Position numbers and translations under genes: made by a program. The notes beneath the pieces were generated by a model. The model was given only the letters and a program-made list of their open reading frames with translations. It had not been told where the DNA came from and did no database searches. Below are positions 57,366 through 64,000 of a stretch of 64,000 nucleotides of DNA, in pieces (position 1 is the stretch's first letter; the number at the start of each line of letters is the position of its first letter). The DNA comes from Streptomyces sp. RB17. Lineage in GTDB: Bacteria; Actinomycetota; Actinomycetes; Streptomycetales; Streptomycetaceae. The DNA lies in assembly GCF_009604455.1 (NCBI RefSeq), contig NZ_WEGL01000001.1, positions 1,459,492 to 1,523,491 on the forward strand. The letters are read 5' to 3'.

Positions 57366-58154
57366 TCACCGGGCCCCCCGCTCCCGCTCCTCCACGATGG
57401 AGTTGTACGCCGCCACCTGGGCCCGCCTGGCCGTCCGCTCCACCGGCCGCAACGCCTGCGCCCGAGCCGCCATCTCGCTGGAGCTGACCGCACCGCCGTG
57501 ACCCCTGCCGTACGCCAGCGACACCAGCAGCGCGACCCGCTGCGCCAGCTCCAACACCCGCACCGCACGCGGCGGATACCCCGGCGCCAGTACCTCCCGC
57601 CCCTGCTCGGCCCGCGCCCGGTACGCGTCGATCGCCGCCTCCGCCACCGGCCCCGACCCGGCGACGTCCAGCTTCGACAGCACCTCGGTCGCCTCGTGCA
57701 GCGCCTCCGCCAGCTCCCGCTCGGCCTCGCCCAGCGACGGCACATCGGCGGGCGGCGCCTCCCGCACCGGCAGCACATGCCAGACCACCTCGGCATGTAC
57801 ATCACCCTCCGGCCCGGCCTCGTACACCTGAGGCACCAGCCCGAACGCGGCGCCGTGACAGACCACCGCCTCCTCGGCCTCCAGCGCCCGCGCGTTGAAC
57901 TCGGGCGGACCGCTCAGCCCCAGCGGATGCCCCGGCGCCGGCAGCGCGATCCGCAGCCCGGACGCCCCCAGCGTCCGCAGCCGCCCCAGCGCGAGCGTGA
58001 GCCCGACCTGCGCGGACTCCCCGGGCAGCCCCTCCACCCGGTGCACCGTGTCCTCGCCCACAATGGCGAGAGCGGCGTCATCCGGCGAGACAAGTCCGGC
58101 CAAAAGGGCGTTTCCCCATGCGGCAAGGCGTCCTGAACGCGGTTCCGAGAGCAT
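57366..58154 (-). CDS. Conserved Streptomyces protein of unknown function
   Basis: The 262-aa protein is soluble and Ala/Glu/Leu-rich, with a strand-rich first 130 residues (LALAIVGEDTVHRVEG.. and GLRIALPAPGHPLGL) and a helical second half (AERELAEALHEATEVLSKLDVAG..VRVLELAQRVALLVSLA). No motif recognised. The ATG at 58154 is the only likely start. It is convergent with chpE and divergent from the ABC ATPase gene. Confidence 0.78.
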   Translation of the reverse strand: MLSEPRSGRLAAWGNALLAGLVSPDDAALAIVGEDTVHRVEGLPGESAQVGLTLALGRLRTLGASGLRIALPAPGHPLGLSGPPEFNARALEAEEAVVCHGAAFGLVPQVYEAGPEGDVHAEVVWHVLPVREAPPADVPSLGEAERELAEALHEATEVLSKLDVAGSGPVAEAAIDAYRARAEQGREVLAPGYPPRAVRVLELAQRVALLVSLAYGRGHGGAVSSSEMAARAQALRPVERTARRAQVAAYNSIVEERERGAR

Positions 58155-58304
58155 GCCACCACCCTAAGGACCGGACCGAGGGAATGGGGCCGGGCACTCG
58201 TGGCGTAGATTTCATAGGGGCTGCGCCCACAGGCGCGGCGGACCGAGCCACAGGCGTACGCGACCAGCCGAGACCGGCACACTGCAAGGGGAGACAACGC
58301 GCTC

Positions 58305-59096
58305 ATGAGCGATGTTCTGGAGCTTCAGGACGTATCCGTGGTCCGCGAGGGCCGGGCTCTGGTGGACCAGGTCTCCTGGTCGGTGAAGGAGGGCGAGCGC
58401 TGGGTCATCCTCGGACCCAACGGCGCCGGCAAGACCACCCTCCTGAACGTCGCCTCCAGCTACCTCTTCCCCAGCAAGGGCACCGCCACCATCCTCGGCG
58501 ACACCCTCGGCAAGGTCGACGTCTTCGAGCTGCGGCCCCGCATCGGCGTGGCCGGCATCGCCCTGGCCGAGAAGCTCCCCAAGCGCCAGACCGTGCTGGA
58601 GACCGTGCTGACGGCCGCCTACGGCATGACCGCCCACTGGCAGGAGGAGTACGACGAGGTCGACGAGCAGCGCGCCCGTGCCTTCCTCGACCGCCTCGGC
58701 ATGAGCGACTACGTCGACCGCCGCTTCGGCACCCTCTCCGAGGGCGAGCGCAAGCGCACCCTCATCGCCCGCGCCCTGATGACCGACCCCGAGCTGCTCC
58801 TGCTGGACGAGCCCGCCGCCGGCCTCGACCTCGGCGGCCGCGAGGACCTGGTCCGCCGCCTCGGCCGGCTCGCCCGCGACCCCATCGCCCCCTCGATGAT
58901 CATGGTCACGCACCACGTCGAGGAGATCGCCCCCGGCTTCACCCACGTCCTCATGATCCGCCAGGGCAAGGTCCTCGCCGCCGGCCCGATCGAGCTGGAA
59001 CTGACCTCCCGCAACCTCTCCCTCTGCTTCGGCCTCCCGCTCGTCGTCGAGCAGGTCGGCGACCGCTGGACGGCCCAGGGCCTGCCCCTGTCCTGA
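58305..59096 (+). CDS. Orphan ABC transporter ATP-binding protein
   Basis: In this 263-aa single ATPase domain, Walker A is GPNGAGKTT (about residues 43-51), the signature is the variant LSEGERKRT and Walker B is LLLDEPAAGLD; the switch His is in MVTHHVEEI. No permease or binding-protein gene is adjacent, so its partner is elsewhere or it is a soluble regulator. The signature resembles ATPases of the ModF/PhnC-like class. GGGGAG lies about ten bases before the ATG. The NfeD gene follows after 85 bp. Confidence 0.9.
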   Translation: MSDVLELQDVSVVREGRALVDQVSWSVKEGERWVILGPNGAGKTTLLNVASSYLFPSKGTATILGDTLGKVDVFELRPRIGVAGIALAEKLPKRQTVLETVLTAAYGMTAHWQEEYDEVDEQRARAFLDRLGMSDYVDRRFGTLSEGERKRTLIARALMTDPELLLLDEPAAGLDLGGREDLVRRLGRLARDPIAPSMIMVTHHVEEIAPGFTHVLMIRQGKVLAAGPIELELTSRNLSLCFGLPLVVEQVGDRWTAQGLPLS

Positions 59097-59181
59097 CCCC
59101 CGCCGCGCAAGGCCTTCCCGAGCCCGTCCCGCTCCTTCTCGCGCCCTGTCCGCCGCCCGACCCCGGCCCTACCATGACCGT

Positions 59182-59613
59182 GTGAACGACATCGACGCAT
59201 GGGTGTGGTGGCTCGTCGGCGCGGCGGCGCTCGGAATCCCGCTCGTGGTCACCGCCATGCCGGAGTTCGGCATGCTCGCGGTGGGAGCCGTCGCGGCCGC
59301 CGTCGCCGCGGGACTCGGCCTCGACGGCGTGATCCAGGTCCTCGTGTTCGTCGTCGTCTCCGTCGCGCTCATCGCCGTCGTGCGCCCCATCGCCGCCCGG
59401 CACGGCAGACAACTCCCCCGGCTCGCCACCGGCGTCGACGCCCTGAAGGGCAAGCAGGCGGTCGTCCTGGAACGCGTCGACGGCTCCGGCGGCCGTATCA
59501 AGCTCGCCGGAGAGGTCTGGTCGGCCCGCGCCCTCGACACCGGCCGGGCCTACGAAGTGGGCCAGGAGGTGGACGTCGTGGACATCGAAGGGGCCACCGC
59601 CCTCGTCATCTGA
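59182..59613 (+). CDS. NfeD family membrane protein
   Basis: The 143-aa protein has two or three membrane spans in the first 75 residues (WVWWLVGAAALGIPLVVTAM; FGMLAVGAVAAAVAAGLGL; VLVFVVVSVALIAVVRPI) and a C-terminal OB-fold NfeD domain (GKQAVVLERVDGSGGRIKLAGEVWSARA). NfeD proteins pair with SPFH (flotillin/stomatin-type) proteins, and one follows here after 110 bp. Together they organise membrane microdomains. The start is GTG with a weak ribosome site. Confidence 0.92.
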   Translation: MNDIDAWVWWLVGAAALGIPLVVTAMPEFGMLAVGAVAAAVAAGLGLDGVIQVLVFVVVSVALIAVVRPIAARHGRQLPRLATGVDALKGKQAVVLERVDGSGGRIKLAGEVWSARALDTGRAYEVGQEVDVVDIEGATALVI

Positions 59614-59723
59614 GGCATCCGGCCCACGAGTTGGGCGAAGTCTGTCAGACTCGACCAGCAAGATCTTCTGCAATCACGAGATCTGCCGAAGGCGCCGAGG
59701 CGGAGAGGGGTACGGGGAACACG

Positions 59724-60692
59724 ATGGAACCGGTCATCATCGTCCTGGTCATTCTGGTGGTGTTGGTCTTCATCGCCCTGATCAAGACCATCCAGGTCAT
59801 CCCACAGGCCAGCGCGGCCATCGTCGAGCGCTTCGGCCGCTACACACGCACCCTGAACGCGGGCCTGAACATCGTCGTCCCGTTCATCGACACCATCCGC
59901 AACCGCATCGACCTGCGCGAACAGGTCGTACCCTTCCCGCCGCAGCCGGTGATCACCCAGGACAACCTGGTCGTCAACATCGACACGGTCATCTACTACC
60001 AGGTGACGGACGCCCGCGCGGCCACCTACGAGGTCGCCAGCTACATCCAGGCCATCGAACAGCTCACGGTCACCACACTCCGCAACATCATCGGCGGCAT
60101 GGACCTCGAACGCACCCTGACCTCCCGCGAGGAGATCAACGCCGCCCTGCGCGGCGTCCTCGACGAGGCGACGGGCAAATGGGGCATCCGAGTCAACCGC
60201 GTCGAACTCAAGGCCATCGAACCGCCCACCTCCATCCAGGACTCGATGGAGAAGCAGATGCGCGCCGACCGTGACAAGCGCGCCGCGATCCTCACCGCCG
60301 AAGGTACGCGCCAGGCCGCCATCCTCACCGCCGAGGGCGAGAAGCAGTCCCAGATCCTGCGCGCCGAGGGTGAGGCCAAGGCCGCCGCCCTGCGCGCAGA
60401 GGGCGAGGCCCAGGCGGTCCGTACGGTCTTCGAGGCCATCCACGCCGGCGACCCGGACCAGAAGCTCCTGTCCTACCAGTACCTGCAGATGCTCCCGAAG
60501 ATCGCCGAGGGCGACGCCAACAAGCTCTGGATCGTCCCCAGCGAGATCGGCGACGCGCTCAAGGGCCTCTCCGGCGCCATGGGCAACTTCGGCCCCCTCG
60601 GCGGCGGCAACCAGGGCAACGGCGGAGCCAATGTCCCCGCCCAGAACAACGGCCCCAACACAGAGCGCCGCGAGAAGCCGAGCATCGACTGA
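59724..60692 (+). CDS. SPFH/Band 7 (stomatin-like) membrane protein
   Basis: In this 322-aa protein one N-terminal membrane anchor (VIIVLVILVVLVFIALI) is followed by the Band 7 domain (about residues 28-190, with VIERFGRY-type opening and RIDLREQVVPFPPQ). A heptad-like helix of repeated AEGE units (about 195-250: AILTAEG, ILRAEGEAKAAALRAEGEAQ) leads to a flexible Gly/Asn-rich tail. Oligomeric rings of such proteins support membrane proteins and stress responses. ACGGGGAACACG precedes the ATG. NfeD lies upstream in the same orientation. Confidence 0.94.
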   Translation: MEPVIIVLVILVVLVFIALIKTIQVIPQASAAIVERFGRYTRTLNAGLNIVVPFIDTIRNRIDLREQVVPFPPQPVITQDNLVVNIDTVIYYQVTDARAATYEVASYIQAIEQLTVTTLRNIIGGMDLERTLTSREEINAALRGVLDEATGKWGIRVNRVELKAIEPPTSIQDSMEKQMRADRDKRAAILTAEGTRQAAILTAEGEKQSQILRAEGEAKAAALRAEGEAQAVRTVFEAIHAGDPDQKLLSYQYLQMLPKIAEGDANKLWIVPSEIGDALKGLSGAMGNFGPLGGGNQGNGGANVPAQNNGPNTERREKPSID

Positions 60693-60720
60693 GGGTTGCT
60701 GAACGGCGCCGGGTTCCTAC

Positions 60721-60740
60721 CGCGCCCCGTCAGGGGCGCG
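60721..60740. terminator. Hairpin terminator within a dispersed intergenic repeat
   Basis: CGCGCCCC (60721-60728) pairs with GGGGCGCG (60733-60740) around GTCA. The adjoining sequence (gggaactgcgcg) is shared with the copy at 31651-31670. It terminates the SPFH transcript and perhaps the convergent HNH gene. Confidence 0.8.
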
Positions 60741-60802
60741 GGGAACTGCGCGAGAAACCCAAGGCAACCCCCAGCCGCCGCCGAACAGAACCCGGCAGAT
60801 GC

Positions 60803-61309
60803 TCAGGCCGCATCCCGGCCGAGCCAATCAGGCAGCGCCTCGAACTCCTCGGTCCCCAAAGCCAACAGCATCGCATCCGCCGGCGTCGGCTCGAACGGCT
60901 CCCGCAGCAAAGCCATCCCCGCCTGCGCCGGAGTCCGGTCGGCCTTCCGATGATTGTCCTCCGCACACGCGGCCACCGTATTCAGCCACGTGTCCTGCCC
61001 ACCCTGCGCCCGCGGTACCACATGGTCCACCGTCGTCGCCCTGCGCCCGCAGTACGCGCACCGGTGCCGGTCCCGGACCAGCACCCCCCGCCTCGACCAC
61101 GGGGCTTGTCTTCGGAACGGCACCCGTACGTACCTGCACAGCCTGATCACCCGGGGCGCGGGTATGTCCACATCGGCACCCCGCATACGCAGTTCGGGGT
61201 GGGCCTGCTCGACGACGGCCTTGTCCTGGAGCACCAGAACGACGGCCCGATTCAACGTCACCGTCGACAGCGGCTCAAAGCTCGCGTTCAGCACCAGCGT
61301 GTCCCGCAT
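60803..61309 (-). CDS. HNH endonuclease family protein
   Basis: In this 168-aa protein the N-terminal part (VLNASFEPLSTVTLNRAVVLVLQDKA) is typical of a group of actinobacterial HNH proteins. The HNH core is CAYCGRRATTVDHVVPRAQGG and a later NHRKADRTP. Two CxxC-like Cys positions (CAYC and CAEDN) may bind zinc. Role unknown: single-domain HNH proteins act in repair, restriction or as domesticated elements. AGGTGGG precedes the ATG at 61309. Confidence 0.9.
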   Translation of the reverse strand: MRDTLVLNASFEPLSTVTLNRAVVLVLQDKAVVEQAHPELRMRGADVDIPAPRVIRLCRYVRVPFRRQAPWSRRGVLVRDRHRCAYCGRRATTVDHVVPRAQGGQDTWLNTVAACAEDNHRKADRTPAQAGMALLREPFEPTPADAMLLALGTEEFEALPDWLGRDAA

Positions 61310-61390
61310 CCAGCCCACCTCCCGTGCGCACCTGCCCACCCCCCGGCGGGCTTGGATCAACTCTGGACGGGCGCGCCGAGATGGACAACG

Positions 61391-61438
61391 CAATAAAAAA
61401 TGCCCGCCTCCGATCACTTCCAAGACCGGAGACGGGCA
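61391..61438 (-). terminator. Intrinsic terminator with U-tract for the PEBP-like gene
   Basis: TGCCCG-c-CTCCG (61401-61412) pairs with CGGAG-a-CGGGCA (61427-61438). On the minus strand TTTTTTATT follows (61400-61392). The hairpin begins 39 nt after the PEBP-like gene's stop at 61478. This is a textbook intrinsic terminator. Confidence 0.88.
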
Positions 61439-61477
61439 AACGTTCAATGAACGCTCGGCTGAATCACGGCGCCGCGC

Positions 61478-62017
61478 TCAGCCCTGCGCGGGATTCTCGT
61501 ACTCACCGATGAGCTGGGCACGCGCGATCGCGTGGAACCGCAGATTGAAGCCGACGACGGCCGGAGAGACATCGGCATCCGGACCGAGCTTCTCCTGGTC
61601 CACCGCGTACACCGTGAAGACGTACCGGTGCGGCCCGTCCCCGGGCGGCGGCGCGGCGCCACCGAAGTCCTTCGTCCCGTAGTCGTTGCGCACATGCACC
61701 GCGCCCTCGGGCAGGCCCTCGAACTTGCCGCTGCCCGCACCCGTCGGCAGCTCCGTCACGGAGGCCGGGATGTCGAACAGGACCCAGTGCCAGAACCCGC
61801 TGCCGGTCGGCGCGTCGGGGTCGTAGCAGGTCACGGCGAAACTCTTGGTCTCCGGCGGGAAGCCCTCCCACCGCAGGTGCGGCGAGGTGTTGCCCTCCGC
61901 ATGGACCTGGGCGCTCCCCAGCGTCGCACCCTCCTCGATGTCCGCGCTCGTCACCGTGAACGACGGGACGGGCGGATGGAAGTCATGGGGGAGCGGCCGC
62001 CGCTTGAGCTCGGTCAC
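61478..62017 (-). CDS. YbhB/YbcL-type PEBP family protein
   Basis: The 179-aa protein contains the phosphatidylethanolamine-binding-protein core: DPDAPTGSGFWHWVLFDIP (about residues 66-84) and GPHRYVFTVYAVD (about residues 127-139). Bacterial members are of unclear function; eukaryotic ones regulate kinases. There is no signal peptide, so it is cytoplasmic. AGGAGGTACCGAG precedes the GTG at 62017. The Spo0M gene lies upstream, 45 bp away, on the same strand. Confidence 0.92.
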   Translation of the reverse strand: MTELKRRPLPHDFHPPVPSFTVTSADIEEGATLGSAQVHAEGNTSPHLRWEGFPPETKSFAVTCYDPDAPTGSGFWHWVLFDIPASVTELPTGAGSGKFEGLPEGAVHVRNDYGTKDFGGAAPPPGDGPHRYVFTVYAVDQEKLGPDADVSPAVVGFNLRFHAIARAQLIGEYENPAQG

Positions 62018-62062
62018 CTCGGTACCTCCTGATCGATGATCTGGAACCAGCGGTTCCCGAGC

Positions 62063-62845
62063 CTAGAACCAGTTGCGCTTGCTGCCGACCTCGGACAGCC
62101 AATTGTTCAGATAAGCCGCCCAGTCGGTCCCCATCCAGTCGTTCAGACCCACCTGGAAGGACCGGTAGGTGTCCGAACCCTCGCTGAACAGACCCGGTTT
62201 CTTGTCCATCTCCAGCACGACGTCCATCGCGTGCTCGTCGGCGACGAAGCTCAGCTCGACCTGGTTCAGCCCCCGGTACTGCGACGGCGGGTGGAACTCG
62301 ATCTCCTGGTAGAACGGCAGCGTCTGCCGCGTGCCCCTGATGTGACCGCGCTCCATGTCCGCGTTCTTGAAGCGGAAGCCCAGCTGGATGAAGGCGTCCA
62401 GGATGGCCTTCTGCGCCGGCAGCGGGTGGACGTTGATCGGGTCGAGGTCGGAGGAGTCCACGGCCCGCGCGATCGCCAGCTCGGTCGTCACCCCGATGTG
62501 CATCCCGCGCAGCGCCTGCCCGTCGATCATCGTGACCGGCGTCTCCCAGGGGATCTCAAGACCGAACGGCACCGCGTGCACGGCACCCGCCTGCAGCTCG
62601 AAGGCACCGCCGAGCCGCGTCCTGGTGAACTCGATGTTCTGCTTGTACTCCTCGTCGCCGCTCTCCACCTCGACCCTGGCCTGCAGACCGACCGACAGCC
62701 CCTCGATGTCCTGGTTGACGGACCCGCCCTGGATCCGCACCTCACCCTGGACGACACCGCCCGGCACGACATTGACCTCGGTCAGCACCGTCTCGACCGA
62801 CGCCCCGCCGGCCCCGAGGCTCGCGAGCAGCTTCTTGAACGCCAT
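62063..62845 (-). CDS. spo0M: Sporulation control protein Spo0M (arrestin-like)
   Basis: In this 260-aa protein the N-terminal 130 residues form one arrestin-like beta-sandwich (VLTEVNVVPGGVVQGEVRIQGG; VPFGLEIPWETPVTMIDG) and the second half continues with a further beta domain (QTLPFYQEIEFHPPSQYRGLNQVELSFVADE). This is the full Spo0M length. Family members affect sporulation and cytoskeletal events in Bacillus and Streptomyces. AAAGGGAGAGTCA precedes the ATG. The PEBP-like gene follows and probably shares its transcript. Confidence 0.93.
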   Translation of the reverse strand: MAFKKLLASLGAGGASVETVLTEVNVVPGGVVQGEVRIQGGSVNQDIEGLSVGLQARVEVESGDEEYKQNIEFTRTRLGGAFELQAGAVHAVPFGLEIPWETPVTMIDGQALRGMHIGVTTELAIARAVDSSDLDPINVHPLPAQKAILDAFIQLGFRFKNADMERGHIRGTRQTLPFYQEIEFHPPSQYRGLNQVELSFVADEHAMDVVLEMDKKPGLFSEGSDTYRSFQVGLNDWMGTDWAAYLNNWLSEVGSKRNWF

Positions 62846-62944
62846 TGACTCTCCCTTTACGAACGGACCTCGCCCCTACAAACGCGATCCGTCCGCGCCC
62901 GGTTCCGCCGACGCGCTGACCCGTCTGCATTACCCTCGGACGGC

Positions 62945-63595
62945 ATGATCGCGCCCCCGGACCGTACGCCACTCCCGAGAGAGTTCTTCGACCGCCCGGT
63001 CCTGGAGGTGGCACCGGACCTTCTCGGCCGCGTCCTGGTGCGTACGACACCCGACGGGCCGATCGCCGTCCGCCTCACGGAGGTCGAGGCCTACGACGGC
63101 CCGAACGACCCCGGCTCACACGCCTACCGTGGCCCCACCGCCCGCAACGCGGTGATGTTCGGTCCTCCCGGACACGTGTACGTCTACTTCACCTACGGCA
63201 TGTGGCACTGCATGAACCTCGTCTGCGGTCCCGAGGGCCGGGCGAGCGCCGTCCTGCTCCGCGCGGGCGAGGTCGTCGACGGCATCGAACTGGCCCGCAA
63301 ACGGCGAGTTTCGGCCCGGAACGACAAGGAACTGGCCAAGGGGCCGGCCCGCCTGGCGACGGCGCTGGAAGTCGACCGCGCCCTGGACGGCACGGACGCG
63401 TGCACCTCCGGCGAGACCCCGCTGCGGATGCTCACCGGTACGCCGGTAGCCGCTGACCAGGTACGAAACGGCCCCCGCACCGGAGTCGCCGGCGAAGGCG
63501 GGAACGGCGACATCCACCCCTGGCGGTACTGGGTGGCTGACGACCCGACGGTGAGCCCCTATCGGGCACATGTGCCGAAGCGGCGCCTAAGTTGA
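62945..63595 (+). CDS. mpg: DNA-3-methyladenine glycosylase (AAG/MPG family)
   Basis: In this 216-aa protein the active-site region is complete: [41 protein letters not shown] split over about residues 43-82, with the catalytic Glu of EVEAY and the intercalating Tyr. [12 protein letters not shown] and [17 protein letters not shown] follow, as in the family. It removes alkylated and deaminated purines. The ATG at 62945 fits the family start; it is divergent from spo0M. Confidence 0.95.
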   Translation: MIAPPDRTPLPREFFDRPVLEVAPDLLGRVLVRTTPDGPIAVRLTEVEAYDGPNDPGSHAYRGPTARNAVMFGPPGHVYVYFTYGMWHCMNLVCGPEGRASAVLLRAGEVVDGIELARKRRVSARNDKELAKGPARLATALEVDRALDGTDACTSGETPLRMLTGTPVAADQVRNGPRTGVAGEGGNGDIHPWRYWVADDPTVSPYRAHVPKRRLS

Positions 63596-64000
63596 CGCGA
63601 CCCACGAAGGTGCGTAATCTATCCCGAGCCGCTGAACCGGGTACGGCGATCGCCTGCAGCCGGAGCGGCCAACCCACTACCTAGCTACAACCCCTCGCCG
63701 GGGTCGATTTTGGCGCGCTCGCGTGCCCGAATTCGAACTCGCGAGACTCGATTATGAGTCGCCGAGAGAATGAGCTAACGTAGTGAATGTCGAAAGGGCG
63801 GACGGCGAAAGCCGAAAACCCCGAAGACGGCCCGCCGACAGGGAATCGGATCGAGAAAAGATCTGATAGAGTCGGAAACACCGAAGGGAAGCGCCCGGAG
63901 GAAAGCCCGAGAGGGTGAGTACGAAGGAAGCGACCGTTCCTTGAGAACTCAACAGCGTGCCAAAAGTCAACGCCAGATATGTTGATACCCCGTCTTCGGT
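63596..64000 (+). promoter_or_regulatory. Promoter region and leader of a 16S-first rRNA operon
   Basis: The rest of the window is non-coding and AT-richer, with runs of A in purine-rich stretches. TAGAGT at 63867-63872 is a good -10 box, in a GATCTGATAGAGTCGG context like that of Streptomyces rrn promoters. A -35 box is not obvious. The sequence from about 63880 (GAAACACCGAAGGGAAGC, then TTGAGAACTCAACAGC at 63941-63956) matches the conserved Streptomyces rrn leader, which runs into the 16S gene beyond the window. Further promoters upstream (about 63700-63800) are likely but not placed. Confidence 0.8.
63941..63993 (+). ncRNA. Conserved rRNA-operon leader segment (pre-16S)
   Basis: The 12-bp palindrome TTGAGAACTCAA is followed by CAGCGTGCC and GTTGATACCCCGTC. 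This order occurs in Streptomyces rrn leaders ahead of 16S and serves processing and antitermination. The mature 16S start is outside the window. Confidence 0.75.

Noticed and set aside
63725..63760. tRNA-like T-loop (gaattcgaactc)
   Set aside because: No acceptor, D or anticodon stems can be folded around it; it lies in the rrn promoter region.
1..64000. Secondary-metabolite cluster, prophage or integrated element
   Set aside because: No PKS/NRPS/terpene genes, integrase, transposase, phage genes or att-like direct repeats were found; content is housekeeping and conserved.

Overview
The window is chromosomal DNA of a high-GC actinomycete, almost certainly a Streptomyces. Evidence: very high GC with strong third-position bias; GTG and TTG start codons (fabG starts with TTG); a chaplin (chpE); Spo0M; an XRE regulator/DUF397/ATPase trio; a 'streptophobe' membrane protein; and the Streptomyces rRNA-operon leader at the right edge. 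From memory, the gene order (low-affinity phosphate transporter, twin subtilisins, moaA, tyrS, fabG-fabI, serB, chpE, 3-methyladenine glycosylase, rrn) resembles the S. coelicolor SCO1845 to ~SCO1790 segment. This is core chromosome: I see no prophage, insertion sequence, CRISPR array or tRNA gene.

Layout. 0-10 kb: PiT phosphate transporter with a small membrane partner and a two-repeat PHO box; GH25 lysozyme; class II aldolase; alpha/beta hydrolase; VOC protein; ABC-F ATPase; small HTH protein. 10-14 kb: enoyl-CoA hydratase, then an envelope cluster built around Asp23-like domains (P10-like protein, two Asp23 proteins, small membrane protein, DUF6286 protein, AmaP). 14-23 kb: atypical SDR, GH15 glucoamylase/trehalase, SURF1, zinc-ribbon protein, DEDDh exonuclease with BRCT, VIT-type transporter, zinc alcohol dehydrogenase, CopD, CoA-transferase. 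23-31 kb: tandem secreted S8 proteases, DUF485-acetate symporter operon, moaA, DUF3099, GlsB-type protein. 31-41 kb: tyrS, TldE/TldD pair, XRE-DUF397 plus anti-sigma-like ATPase, SEC-C protein, and fabG-fabI of fatty-acid synthesis.

41-49 kb: FadR/GntR regulator divergent from a CynX-type exporter across a palindromic operator; a non-coding stretch with a 70-bp tandem repeat; three small or enzyme genes; serB; a streptophobe protein with an 18-bp tandem repeat. 49-57 kb: a two-FHA ABC exporter (Rv1747-like architecture), a secreted SLT transglycosylase with a structured 5' leader RNA, a diverged QueA-like protein with an SDR, a GAF-histidine kinase/NarL-type regulator pair, and chpE. 57-64 kb: orphan ABC ATPase, NfeD-SPFH pair, HNH endonuclease, PEBP-like protein, Spo0M, DNA-3-methyladenine glycosylase, and the promoter/leader of a 16S-first rRNA operon whose 16S gene lies outside.

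The strongest non-coding signals are: the PHO box at 1711-1732; the structured leader at 52752-52829; palindromes at 23722-23751 and 41911-41925; U-tract terminators at 36023, 61391 and 52910; and the 70-bp repeats. I found no clear undescribed multi-gene system. The best leads are the leader RNA, the Asp23-like cluster (where I infer that nearly every soluble domain shares one fold) and the QueA-like protein with eroded signature motifs.
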